Origin: Parcubacteria group bacterium CG11_big_fil_rev_8_21_14_0_20_39_14
Lineage (GTDB): Bacteria > Patescibacteriota > Minisyncoccia > Minisyncoccales > GCA-002787255
NCBI GenBank assembly: GCA_002787255.1
Contig: PCWD01000012.1
Span: forward strand, 8,425-41,546
Reading direction: 5' to 3'
DNA length: 33,122 nucleotides
Part shown: positions 22,680 to 30,748 of the stretch, piece by piece
Numbering within the stretch: the stretch's first letter is position 1
How the letters are laid out: each line of letters opens with the position of its first letter
Position numbers and translations under genes: made by a program
The notes under the pieces: generated by a model
Databases searched by the model: none
Seen by the model: only the letters and a program-made list of their open reading frames with translations
Told to the model about the DNA's origin: nothing

Positions 22680-24230
22680 ATGAAAGATAAATACACTGTT
22701 GTTTTTGCAACTCCGGAAATGATGATTCCGGAATTGCCCGAACCAGCTTGCGGAGCAAACTTCCGGGGTGGACTGGGAATTCTTGCCGGTGATGTTATGG
22801 AGGGTCTTGCCAAAAGAGGAGTGCAGGCAATCGGAATAGTCCCTCTTTATCAGCTTCACTGGGTGACAAAAGAGGATATTTCCGCGACTGTCTCCGCGCT
22901 TCCTCTAAGATGCGTGGCGGAGGTTTTGGGACGAAAGATAGAGGCAAAAGAAGTTAATCGAGGCGGAATCCTTGTTCTTGGCATTTGGGCGCCGGAGGTT
23001 TTCAATGTCTTATATACTCCCGATCGGTGGCAACGATTGCAACAGGAAGCTTTACTCGGTCATGCAGTGCCTGCAGTTCTAAAAACACTCGGCATTAAAC
23101 CGGATATTGTCTGGCTCAATGAGGGTCATACGGCAGTGACCATTCCGGCAATGAAGGAAGAAGCATATTTTGCCGGAGCGAAATTTTTGTTTACCACCCA
23201 TACTCCGGTTTCCGAAGGAATGGAAAAATTCCCCGGAGATGACTGGTGGTTCAATGCTTTAGGAATTTCCGAAAAGTATCGTTCCATTTTTATCAAGGGC
23301 GGGATAGATATGACAAATGCCGCGATAATTCTTAGCGATTGGGTAAACGGTGTTAGCCAAGAGCATTGTGAAGTGACCCAGAAGATGTTTCCGGAATTTG
23401 TTTCTAAAATCGTGGGAATAACCAATGGTTCGAGCCGCGAGCTTTGGCTGTCGTATTATCTTAAGGCGCTTGGCGAAAGATTTACTCTTGCGGGATTCGT
23501 AAGGGCCCAAAGAGCTTCCAAAAAAGAACTTCTGGGATTTATTAAAAAGAGAACTGGAATAAAATTTGATTCCAAAAAACCGCTTTTGGGTTGGGTGCGC
23601 CGAATGGCTTGGTACAAACAGCAGTACCCGATGCTTAATCCTATCCTTAGAGCGATTTGCGCCGAAAAGGGCCAGATTGTGGAAACCGAGTTGGGAAAAC
23701 TGGAAGGATTGGGATTTCAGGTCTTTTCAGCCGGCCGGGCACATGAAAGCGATTCCACTTGTCTTGGTTGGATGGGGAAATTTCAGGAGCAAATGTCTGA
23801 ACCCGAATTAAGCGGTAAATTCATTTTTATTCCGGAATACAATTTGGAATTATTAAAGCTTGCAGCTCAGGGTTGCGATGTTTGGTTCTCCTGCCCGTTG
23901 CCGAAATGGGAGGCCTGCGGAACAGGCGACCAGCGAGCCGCCATTAACGGTAAAATAAACTTAACCACTCAAGCCGGCGGAGCAAAAGAATATATTTTGG
24001 AATACAATCCGGTAACTGGCGAAGGAAATGGATTTTTTATTGAACCATACGAGCCCAGTCAAGTTTATAACAAATTAAGAATTATTTCTGATTTATATTA
24101 TGATTGGATGGCGGGAAAAGATGGACGTTGGTTGGAATTAATGCGGGCTTCTTTTGAGGCTGGTAAAGGTTTGGATATATTGCAGGCGACTAAACAGTAC
24201 GAAAAAATTTTTGAAAATCTCTTGGGTTAG
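22680..24230 (+). CDS. GT35 glycogen/maltodextrin phosphorylase homologue without the PLP lysine
   Basis: 516 residues from ATG 22680, which has GGAGGA nine nt upstream; a TTG 24 nt earlier is not needed. GLGILAGDVMEGLAKRG near the N-terminus, LNEGHTA (about 149) and FTTHTPVSEGMEKFP (about 178) match alpha-glucan phosphorylases, as does the C-terminal EACGTGDQRAAINGKINLTT. In active family members that block reads GTGNMK or GTSGMK, and the lysine holds pyridoxal phosphate; here the position is Arg419. The protein is also much shorter than classical phosphorylases. It may be a non-phosphorolytic glycosyltransferase, a glucan-binding protein or an inactive homologue. Ends in TAG. Confidence 0.75.
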   Translation: MKDKYTVVFATPEMMIPELPEPACGANFRGGLGILAGDVMEGLAKRGVQAIGIVPLYQLHWVTKEDISATVSALPLRCVAEVLGRKIEAKEVNRGGILVLGIWAPEVFNVLYTPDRWQRLQQEALLGHAVPAVLKTLGIKPDIVWLNEGHTAVTIPAMKEEAYFAGAKFLFTTHTPVSEGMEKFPGDDWWFNALGISEKYRSIFIKGGIDMTNAAIILSDWVNGVSQEHCEVTQKMFPEFVSKIVGITNGSSRELWLSYYLKALGERFTLAGFVRAQRASKKELLGFIKKRTGIKFDSKKPLLGWVRRMAWYKQQYPMLNPILRAICAEKGQIVETELGKLEGLGFQVFSAGRAHESDSTCLGWMGKFQEQMSEPELSGKFIFIPEYNLELLKLAAQGCDVWFSCPLPKWEACGTGDQRAAINGKINLTTQAGGAKEYILEYNPVTGEGNGFFIEPYEPSQVYNKLRIISDLYYDWMAGKDGRWLELMRASFEAGKGLDILQATKQYEKIFENLLG

Positions 24231-24298
24231 AAATAAAGTTAGGGATGAAAATTTGAAATAAGAGATTGGCGAACCGATGGCTTATTAAAAAGAAAGTT

Positions 24299-24329
24299 AA
24301 AAAGGATGCTTTTTAAAAGCATCCTTTTT
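24299..24329. terminator. Bidirectional terminator between convergent genes
   Basis: AAAAAGGATGCTTTT and AAAAGCATCCTTTTT are exact inverted repeats around one T, giving a U-tract on either strand. It sits between the stop of the plus-strand phosphorylase homologue and the stop of the minus-strand coiled-coil gene. Confidence 0.92.
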
Positions 24330-24369
24330 CAATTACCATACAATGAAATTTAGCAGTTTTCGTATCCGG

Positions 24370-25137
24370 TTAGACACCCATAAGACCCGTGTCTTCTTCC
24401 GGTCCTTGCCGGCGCCAGTTTGCCGCTGGATTAAAAATTTCCTCCCAGCCAATCTCGTATTTCTCGGCTAATTCCCTTGCCGCTTTTAGTAATTGCTGGT
24501 CAATCTTGTCAACTCTGTTAACCGTATCCAGTTCCTCGCTTCCTGATTTTTCTCTTTTTCCAAGAGAGGAAAAAAGTTCATATCTTTCTGATAAAAGTTC
24601 GCGCATATCGCGCTGAAATTCTTTTTTTGCTTCTTCAACTTTTAACTCCCAGACCGGAGATTTTCGCTCTTCCGGCATTCTTTCCTTGAGGATTTCTTCT
24701 AAGCTGATTTCTCCCTTTTCGCTTTTTGAAATTGTTTCCCGACCCGGTTGACTTCCTCTTTTCTCGTATTTCTCTTTTGCCCTGGTTAATTTTTCAAGAA
24801 GGACTTCTCTTTTTTCCGCCAATAGCTCAAATTCAGTAAGAAGCCGTTCGTATCTATATTTTACCTTAGCCAAAATCAACTTTGATTCTCCTTCAGAAGA
24901 AATTAAATTTCTTTCCCCTGTTTCTTTTTCAAGAATTTCGGTTTTTTTCCTGGCAAGTTCAGAAAGCGCTTTTTTTACCGAAGAAGGAGAGCCTTCTCCA
25001 TTTTCCAGATATTTGAGGGCTTCGCTAATATCCACCCCCGTCTCTTTAGCTTCTTTTTCAAGAGTCCTGAATTTTTCGACAAATGTTAAAAATTTCTCAT
25101 CTTCAAACAAAGCTGAAAATTCCCTCCCGATTGGCAT
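24370..25137 (-). CDS. Coiled-coil protein of unknown function
   Basis: 255 residues, almost wholly charged and helical: Lys/Glu-rich heptad-like stretches at 10-40, 58-125 and 140-200, then YEIGWEEIFNPAANWRR and a short tail. No TM helix, no recognised domain. The reading frame continues upstream past a TAG (25061-25059) to another ATG at 25112 preceded by a possible promoter, giving a hydrophilic 17-residue lead (MSNFEQSRSS...). Whether that lead belongs to the protein is open. It is transcribed toward the shared terminator at 24299. Confidence 0.6.
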   Translation of the reverse strand: MPIGREFSALFEDEKFLTFVEKFRTLEKEAKETGVDISEALKYLENGEGSPSSVKKALSELARKKTEILEKETGERNLISSEGESKLILAKVKYRYERLLTEFELLAEKREVLLEKLTRAKEKYEKRGSQPGRETISKSEKGEISLEEILKERMPEERKSPVWELKVEEAKKEFQRDMRELLSERYELFSSLGKREKSGSEELDTVNRVDKIDQQLLKAARELAEKYEIGWEEIFNPAANWRRQGPEEDTGLMGV

Positions 25138-25268
25138 CTCGGATTTTCCCGGACCCGCCTATCTTTTTTCTTCTTGAGGTTTTGAAGACCGGGATTGTTC
25201 AAAATTTGACATATCCACTACTATAAATCTATCAAAAATTTACTTTTTAGTCAATCCCAAGTAAATGC

Positions 25269-28013
25269 TTATTTTTTTAAGTTGTTTAAAATTTCACCGA
25301 GTTTGCGAATCTCTTCTCCATAAAGAGTCCAGTTTCCATCACGTTGAGCCTGCAAGGCTTGATGATAATGCTTTTGAGCCTGTTCTATCAGGCTTCCTTT
25401 TGATTTCAAAACCTCTTCTTTTTCAGAAGGAGCAGCGGGTAATTCTTTTTCTTCTTTTTTTTCTTGGTAGCCGAAAATTTGCCGGAGCGAGATTTCCAGG
25501 GTTTCTTCCATAGCAATGCGATTTTCATAAGCAACAATCACTCTTTTCAATTCTGGTATTTTGCCGCCTTCGGCCCGAAGATATAAAGGCCGAATATATA
25601 GCAGTGATTCCGCAATCGGAATAACCAAAAGATTTCCTTGAATAACCTCCGAGCCTCGCTGGTCCCAGAGAGAAATCTGTCGGGAAATTTCCGGGTCCTG
25701 ATTGATTCGATTAACAATTTGTTTTGGCCCAAAAACCAGCTTTTGTTTGGGAAAGCGATAAACCATCAGTTTTCCATAATTTTCACCGTCATTTCTTGCC
25801 ACCATCCAAGCCGAAAGATTATCTTTTTTCTTGGGAGTGAAGGGTATCATTAAAATAAACTCTTCTTTTGTTTCCCGGGGCAGCTTCATAACGATATGAC
25901 GCATAATGGGATCCGGCTTTCCTCGCTGGGTCAGGATAGGAATTTCCCATTGGTCCTCTTTGTTGTAAAAAATCTGGGGTTTTGCCATATGATAAATTGT
26001 ATAAAGCTTAGTCTGATAAGAAAAAATATCCTCGGGATAGCGAATATGCGCTCTTAAATCATCGGACATTTTATCAAGGGGCAGAAAAACTTCGGGAAAA
26101 ATCTTTGAATAAGTCTGAATTACGGGGTCATTTTTATCGGCAATGTAAAATTGCATTTCGCCGTCGTAAGCGTCAATCACCGCCTTTATAGAATTTCGGA
26201 TGTAATTGATGTTTTTGGGGAATTGATTTTTTGAAATGTTTATAAACTGAGCGTAAGGATAGCGGTCGCTTAAAGTGTAGGCGTCGTATATCCATTTCAG
26301 CTTCCCATCTTTTGTAATTACCATATAAGGGTCGTTGTCAAATTCTAAAAATGGCAATGCTTTCTCTACTCTTTCTTTGATGTTTCGATAATACAAAACC
26401 CTGCTTTCCCTGGTAATATCATTGGAAAAAAGAATTTTTAGAGAGCCGAATTTAGCGGCAAATAACGCTTTCCGAAGAAGTGAATTAATTGGAACACCTC
26501 CATTCCCTTTGTAGGTTTCAAAAACATTTTCTTCTCCCTCGGGATAATTAAACTCATTAGCTTTGGTTTTAACAAAAATATAGTCATTGGAAAGCTCGCC
26601 AAAGTATATTCCCGGTCTTTCAATGGAAAGAGACTCTATTGTTGAGGAAGGAGGCAGGTCTTTTATGAACAAAACCGGCAATCCTTCCTCGGTAACCTGA
26701 TTAACCGGACTCAAGGCAAGTCCAAAGCCGTGAGTGAAGGTAAAACGTTCATTAATAAAAGTGCGGTGAGGCAGACTGGCGGAGTTCAACTCTCTGGGGG
26801 AGAGCATAACCTGACGATATTCTCCATCAATGCAATAGCGATCATTATCCACCGAAATAAAATCATAATAAGTGCGAATCTCCTGAATTTGGCCAAAAGT
26901 GTCAAGAAGCGGGTCTCTATCCCAAAGACGGATATTTTTAATTGTTGATTGATTTTTGTTAATATCCGTTATATTAAGCTCGGTTTCTCCTTTGAGATAG
27001 TGCTGTTCAATCAGGTTAAGACCAAAAGCTTTCTGGGTAGCCGCAATGTTGTTGGCAATATAAGGAGACTCTTTAATAAGTTCGTTTGGAACAACAATAA
27101 ATTTTTGAACAATTATTGGATAAAACCAGCCGCCAAGAACGGCTACCGCAAAATAAAAGCCAACCGCCAGATAAAAAAGACGATTACCCGCCCTTTTTAT
27201 ATTTATAATTATAAGCAAAGTCCCTAAAAATGCCGCTATCATCAAAATATTTAGGGCTGGGAGTCTGGCCTGAATATCAGTAAAACTTGCTCCGATAAAA
27301 GGTCCGGTGGTTGAGTAAAATAAATCGGGGATTTTGTAAAAATACACTTTAAGGCCCAAAAGGGAAAACAGAATAGCAGCAAGTATGGAAAGGTGGATTT
27401 TTGTGTTCTCTCGCGTTTCTAATTTTCCCTTGTAGTAAGAAACGGTTCTGCGAAGGATGAAAAGGAAAATTGTCCCGATTAAGCAAACAATAACTATAAA
27501 GAAAATCAGGTCAATAAGCATTTTAATAAAAGGAAGCGTAAAGAAATAAAAAGAAATATCCCGATTAAAAATCGGGTCAAGGGTTTCAAAGGGAGTAGAA
27601 TTAAGATATTGAAGAACAATCTGCCATTTTGATGCCGTAAAAAGTCCTGTAAAAAACCCCACAACTAACGAAAGAATAAGACTGAATTTATTAATATTTT
27701 CTTCGGTGTCGAAGTTGACCTGGCTTAACTGAATTCCCTCAGAGGTTTTATTAATGAGGCGGGGGGAGCTTGCCCATTTTGCAGTTAAGCGGTTGGCTAT
27801 TCTGAAATTAATATAAATTAAACTAAAAATAAGAAAACCGGCGGCAGCTCCGAGTAAAATTTTAACGCTAAAAATAGTTATAAATATTTTTTCAAAACCG
27901 AGTTGCAAAAACCAAAGCCAATCGGCAATTAAATGAATGCTTAACGGTCCAATGAATATTAAAAGAAAAATACCGGCATAGATGATAAAGCGAATAATTC
28001 GTTTTGAGTTCAT
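25269..28013 (-). CDS. UPF0182 family membrane protein
   Basis: 914 residues. Seven TM helices within the first 320 residues (starting RFIIYAGIFLLIFIGPLSIH), then a large extracytoplasmic region with family-typical segments: IRLWDRDPLLDTFGQIQEIR, RYCIDGEYRQVMLSPREL, TFTHGFGLALSPVNQV, GIYFGELSNDY, and YRNIKERVEKALPFLEFDNDPY. The last 60 residues are a charged tail (KKEEKELPAAP) ending in an amphipathic helix. UPF0182/COG1615 proteins are widespread in actinobacteria, cyanobacteria and CPR; their function is unknown. The gene is followed on the same strand, across 131 nt, by the coiled-coil gene. The SpoIIM-like gene lies 16 nt upstream. Confidence 0.93.
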   Translation of the reverse strand: MNSKRIIRFIIYAGIFLLIFIGPLSIHLIADWLWFLQLGFEKIFITIFSVKILLGAAAGFLIFSLIYINFRIANRLTAKWASSPRLINKTSEGIQLSQVNFDTEENINKFSLILSLVVGFFTGLFTASKWQIVLQYLNSTPFETLDPIFNRDISFYFFTLPFIKMLIDLIFFIVIVCLIGTIFLFILRRTVSYYKGKLETRENTKIHLSILAAILFSLLGLKVYFYKIPDLFYSTTGPFIGASFTDIQARLPALNILMIAAFLGTLLIIINIKRAGNRLFYLAVGFYFAVAVLGGWFYPIIVQKFIVVPNELIKESPYIANNIAATQKAFGLNLIEQHYLKGETELNITDINKNQSTIKNIRLWDRDPLLDTFGQIQEIRTYYDFISVDNDRYCIDGEYRQVMLSPRELNSASLPHRTFINERFTFTHGFGLALSPVNQVTEEGLPVLFIKDLPPSSTIESLSIERPGIYFGELSNDYIFVKTKANEFNYPEGEENVFETYKGNGGVPINSLLRKALFAAKFGSLKILFSNDITRESRVLYYRNIKERVEKALPFLEFDNDPYMVITKDGKLKWIYDAYTLSDRYPYAQFINISKNQFPKNINYIRNSIKAVIDAYDGEMQFYIADKNDPVIQTYSKIFPEVFLPLDKMSDDLRAHIRYPEDIFSYQTKLYTIYHMAKPQIFYNKEDQWEIPILTQRGKPDPIMRHIVMKLPRETKEEFILMIPFTPKKKDNLSAWMVARNDGENYGKLMVYRFPKQKLVFGPKQIVNRINQDPEISRQISLWDQRGSEVIQGNLLVIPIAESLLYIRPLYLRAEGGKIPELKRVIVAYENRIAMEETLEISLRQIFGYQEKKEEKELPAAPSEKEEVLKSKGSLIEQAQKHYHQALQAQRDGNWTLYGEEIRKLGEILNNLKK

Positions 28014-28029
28014 AAAAATTATAAGAAAA

Positions 28030-28602
28030 TTATAAGCTCAAAAGCTTGGCGGTAAGGAAAATTTCAATCGCCGCCGCTAAAGCTAAAAGGGGCAGTAGGA
28101 CTTTCAAAAAAAATTTAAAAGCAATAAGAATTTCTGTTTTTAATTCCCCCGGTTTTTTAAAAACTTTTTTGTAAGCCGTTTTGCCAATTTTAAGCCCAAC
28201 CGCGCAAGCTAAAATCATAACCGGAATTTCTATTATTCCATGGGGCAGTATGCCGGTAAAAAATCCCGGCCAGAGTAGATTATCTTTTAAGAGAAAGGCT
28301 AACATTCCCAAAATTGCTCCGTTTGAAAATAAAACCATTCCCGGAAAAATTCCAAAAATAATTCCCAAAGAAAGAACCAGAAATAGGGTAAAACTATTGT
28401 TTAAAAAAACAAAGACAAATTGCCACAAAGCGCTTGTTTTAAGCATCGGCCCGTAGGCTTGACGCATTTCTTCCAAAAGAAATTGGGCCTTTTCTGGTTG
28501 CTCTTGAGCCGAGAGATACCCGAGAAAGGCGGAAAAAACAAAAAGCAAAAACGCAAAAAGCAGAAAAAACCGAAGCGAATAAAGATAATCACCGTATTTC
28601 AT
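28030..28602 (-). CDS. SpoIIM/DUF95-type membrane protein
   Basis: 190 residues with about five TM helices. Family features: NNSFTLFLVLSLGIIFG (about 68-84), FSNGAILGMLAF (about 92-103), and LPHGIIEIPVMILACAVG (about 119-136), the HG-E-P motif that typifies stage II sporulation protein M relatives. Outside sporulating Firmicutes these are stand-alone membrane proteins of unknown role. It is preceded, 6 nt upstream, by a 56-residue membrane protein and followed by UPF0182, so the three probably form an operon for envelope functions. Confidence 0.8.
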   Translation of the reverse strand: MKYGDYLYSLRFFLLFAFLLFVFSAFLGYLSAQEQPEKAQFLLEEMRQAYGPMLKTSALWQFVFVFLNNSFTLFLVLSLGIIFGIFPGMVLFSNGAILGMLAFLLKDNLLWPGFFTGILPHGIIEIPVMILACAVGLKIGKTAYKKVFKKPGELKTEILIAFKFFLKVLLPLLALAAAIEIFLTAKLLSL

Positions 28603-28608
28603 AATTTG

Positions 28609-28779
28609 TTATTCGGAATTTCGGGCGCGGAGAAACAAAATCAAACCGGCTAAAAATATTACAAACCCTATCAGTCCCAGGAAAAGTTGAACAAAAAGCG
28701 GCCACCACCAAACCACAATTCCATAAATTCCAAAGCCCATCAAAGAAACGCTCAAAATAACAAGTAATATTTTTTTCAT
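28609..28779 (-). CDS. 56-residue two-TM membrane protein
   Basis: A short ORF: MKKILLVILSVSLMGFGIY, a Trp-rich turn (VVWWWPLF), then LFLGLIGFVIFLAGLILFLR and a polar end (ARNSE). Two TM helices with a basic end. It ends with TAA 6 nt before the SpoIIM-like start, which strongly supports translation as the first gene of that operon. A GAAGGGG motif 14 nt upstream of the ATG is the only Shine-Dalgarno-like sequence, and it lies in the arm of a hairpin (28791-28825). No family recognised. Confidence 0.65.
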   Translation of the reverse strand: MKKILLVILSVSLMGFGIYGIVVWWWPLFVQLFLGLIGFVIFLAGLILFLRARNSE

Positions 28780-28790
28780 GCCAATTTTGT

Positions 28791-28825
28791 CCCCTTCAAG
28801 TTTTTAAACAAAAAACCTGAAGGGG
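28791..28825 (-). promoter_or_regulatory. Leader hairpin covering the Shine-Dalgarno-like motif
   Basis: CCCCTTCA (28791-28798) pairs with TGAAGGGG (28818-28825), extended inward by TTTTT/AAAAA. On the minus strand the arm nearest the start holds GAAGGGG. No U-tract follows on either strand, so a terminator is unlikely. Confidence 0.45.
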
Positions 28826-28911
28826 AGATAAAAAAGTTTTGCTCTAAATTCTATTACTCCACCCAAAATTTAATTAAGCGTTCAAAAATTTGGGAGGGCT
28901 ACAAAATTGAG

Positions 28912-28958
28912 CACCCCGTTAGATGAGCGAGCTCTTGCGAGCTCTATCTAACGGGGTG
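28912..28958. repeat. Hairpin with TAACGGGGT ends
   Basis: CACCCCGTTAGAT and ATCTAACGGGGTG are exact inverted 13-mers; GAGCTC/GAGCTC closes an inner stem over TTGC. It shares the TAACGGGGT core with 18117-18138 and 18256-18269. Just before it, 28861-28900 has a weaker inverted repeat (CCCAAAATTT/AAATTTGGG). The remaining 28959-29094 shows nothing clear. Confidence 0.7.
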
Positions 28959-29094
28959 AACGGATGTTTTACTACTGGATTGATATACCGGGTATGTCTT
29001 GTTGAGCTTTATTCCTCTGTTTTAATGAATATTTTTTTATCATTACCTTAAGTTAACATTTCTTTGGCAAAAAAACAAGGTAGGTTTTTAAAAA

Positions 29095-29261
29095 ATGGGA
29101 GTTGACGACCCCTTTGAGAAGAGTAAAATAGAAAGTGAAATCATGGGTAAACCAAGGTGGTAAAAATAAATATGTTTACTACGGGACCAAGAGATCCAAA
29201 GCCAAGAAAAGAGGATTGGATACCGTTTAAATAAATTATGGGTAAACCGCGGCCCTTTTAA
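29095..29261 (+). other. Cluster of three tiny ORFs with a shared MGKPR motif
   Basis: ORFs of 22 codons (29095-29163), 20 codons (29172-29234) and 7 codons (29238-29261) follow one another at 3-8 nt. The first ends in MGKPRW and the third is MGKPRPF; both begin that motif with ATGGGTAAACC. The second is basic and Pro-rich (MFTTGPRDPKPRKEDW). AAGGTAGG lies 11 nt before the first ATG. Translation is unproven; they could be decayed coding sequence. Confidence 0.3.
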
Positions 29262-29321
29262 TTTATTATTTAACTTTTAATAATATTAGATTTTGACATG
29301 GGCAAAATTCTTGGCTGTCCA

Positions 29322-29401
29322 AGATGAGATACATCTGTGACACCCATTGAATGGGCGGTAAAATACAAGCAACTGTCACAAATGTACTCATCTCGTACAA
29401 A
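29322..29401. mobile_element. MITE-like element G2 (IS-end derivative)
   Basis: ATGAGATACATCTGTGACA at the left and TGTCACAAATGTACTCAT at the right are inverted ends; the centre is the palindrome CCCATTGAATGGG. The 59 nt at 29343-29401 match 32042-32100, next to a transposase gene, with one mismatch. Confidence 0.75.
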
Positions 29402-29404
29402 AAT

Positions 29405-29432
29405 TTGACAAAATTTTTGATGGGTGTATAAT
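29405..29432 (+). promoter_or_regulatory. Consensus sigma-70 promoter
   Basis: TTGACA (29405-29410), 16-nt spacer, TATAAT (29427-29432): both boxes are perfect. It begins 4 nt after element G2. The leader contains CACTGAGCGGAGCCGAAGTG, a small hairpin, then GGGAGG before the GTG start of the next gene. Confidence 0.88.
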
Positions 29433-29506
29433 AAAAAGTCCTTGGCATGGAGCCTGCACTGAGCGGAGCCGAAGTGCCTTGGATAGCACCTTAAGGGAGG
29501 TTCACT

Positions 29507-30283
29507 GTGAGCCAACAAAAAGGAAAAGTGGTAAGATTTTTTGAGTATTGTCTTGAAAGGTCGCAGCTAGCCCTGAATGATGAGGCAATTCCCGAGCTGC
29601 GTCAGGAAATAATTCACAGCGAGTTGTCTCCAGACAAAACTTGGCGAGAAGCTAAGCGTCGCCTTCAAAAATTAAGAACCACTGCGGAACTTAATCAAGA
29701 AGATGAAACACTTGCTCGTTCTTATTGGTGGTTAGCCAAAACCAAAAGAGACTACCGAAAGCAATTTGAAAAAACAATACAACCGGAGGAAAAAAAGATG
29801 GAAGAAAAGGAAATTTTTATCTTTGCCGATGAAGTAAGAACTCGGAGTGAATTAAGTCGGATTTGGCTATTCCTTAAATTTAACGATATGGGAAGTTTGC
29901 TTTGGAATGCAATGAATTTTTTAGTTCAAACCGACATTAAGGATTGGAGCGGAATTTCTAATAAGTTTTTTTGTGGCGATCCAAAATTAGCCGCTAAATT
30001 CAAAGAAAAAATGCTCCGAATCCTTGAACAAGACTCTGGATTAGAGCCATTTATTGAGGTTCTGGAAAAGAGGGGCATGAAGGTAAGGATTTGCGGGAAT
30101 TGCAAGCATTTTCATGACACTTTGCCGTCATATGTTATTGTTGGCGATGGAAGAAGGGATGATTATTTTCATTGTCGCTACCGAGAAGAAAATCTATTAC
30201 CCAAGAAAGAAGAATACTTCGGTCGCATCAGACCAGATAGAACCTGTCAATACTGGACCCCAAAAGAAAAAGAAGTTTCCTAA
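29507..30283 (+). CDS. Unknown protein with C-terminal Cys motif
   Basis: 258 residues from a GTG with AAGGGAGG ahead of it. The N-terminal 100 residues are helical and charged (YCLERSQLALNDEAIPELRQ...). The middle (105-180) has RIWLFLKFNDMGSLLWNAM and is not recognised. The C-terminal third carries ICGNCKHFHD (Cys about 195 and 198), YFHCRYREEN (about 223) and RTCQYWTP (about 248), a C-x2-C...C...C-x2-W pattern that suggests a bound metal ion or iron-sulfur cluster. It sits alone behind a perfect promoter next to an IS derivative and is followed by a terminator, so it may be an acquired single-gene cassette. Confidence 0.6.
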   Translation: MSQQKGKVVRFFEYCLERSQLALNDEAIPELRQEIIHSELSPDKTWREAKRRLQKLRTTAELNQEDETLARSYWWLAKTKRDYRKQFEKTIQPEEKKMEEKEIFIFADEVRTRSELSRIWLFLKFNDMGSLLWNAMNFLVQTDIKDWSGISNKFFCGDPKLAAKFKEKMLRILEQDSGLEPFIEVLEKRGMKVRICGNCKHFHDTLPSYVIVGDGRRDDYFHCRYREENLLPKKEEYFGRIRPDRTCQYWTPKEKEVS

Positions 30284-30332
30284 AATAGAAGCGGATTCAC
30301 GCCGATAACAAGCGGATTTACGCTGATTTAAA

Positions 30333-30388
30333 ATAGTCCTTTCCAAAGTCCTTTCCAAAGACCTTTCTATGGAAAGGACCTGTATAAT
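30333..30388 (+). other. Inverted repeat with a TATAAT box
   Basis: AGTCCTTTCCA occurs twice in tandem and its complement TGGAAAGGAC once (30370-30379), forming a hairpin; TATAAT follows at 30383-30388 without a clear -35. A transcript from it would run into the terminator at 30405 after only about 50 nt. Confidence 0.35.
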
Positions 30389-30404
30389 GCCAGAAACATA
30401 TTAG

Positions 30405-30438
30405 ACTCCATAAGGCCTTAAGACTTATGGAGTTTTTT
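30405..30438 (+). terminator. Rho-independent terminator
   Basis: ACTCCATAAG pairs perfectly with CTTATGGAGT over GCCTTAAGA, followed by six Ts. It lies 122 nt after the stop of the Cys-motif gene. Confidence 0.9.
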
Positions 30439-30471
30439 AATCACTGGCATTGTAAATACACCGGTGTAAAA

Positions 30472-30521
30472 GGGTTTGTCAGATTATAAGAAAACCGGGA
30501 CGTGTACCATTCTGACAACCC
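30472..30521. repeat. Inverted repeat with IS-like motif
   Basis: GGGTTTGTCAGA and TCTGACAACCC are inverted arms with one bulge; the loop contains GGGACGTGTACCATT, the reverse complement of a motif at 9878-9892. Probably the trace of a small mobile element. The stretch 30522-30650 shows nothing else recognisable. Confidence 0.5.
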
Positions 30522-30656
30522 GGAACGATTATTCCAAGTCGTCAGAAATAATATTTAGGTCAGAGGTCAATTTTTGAACCATCTTTAGATGAACCTTTTC
30601 GAAAATGGCAATGCAACAGATTTGGCCGACTTGCCAGATTTGTTGCCAATTTTTAT

Positions 30657-30681
30657 GTTCACGAGGCTAATCCTCGTGAAC
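30657..30681 (+). terminator. Strong hairpin, possible terminator
   Basis: GTTCACGAGG pairs perfectly with CCTCGTGAAC over CTAAT; TTTAATAAA follows on the plus strand, a weak U-tract. Confidence 0.5.
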
Positions 30682-30690
30682 TTTAATAAA

Positions 30691-30740
30691 AAAAAACGCC
30701 CAACTCGATGTTTTGATATTTTGAGAAGCGGGCATTTTTT
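30691..30740 (-). terminator. Terminator of ald
   Basis: On the minus strand AAAAAATGCCC pairs with GGGCGTTTTTT and a further T-run follows, 9 nt after the ald stop. The loop is long (28 nt) but the U-tract is clear. Confidence 0.75.
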
Positions 30741-30748
30741 ATTTTAGA

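Noticed and set aside
30383..30438. Small RNA from TATAAT to the terminator
   Set aside because: No -35 box, and the transcript would be little more than the terminator stem; kept only as a weak note in the feature list.
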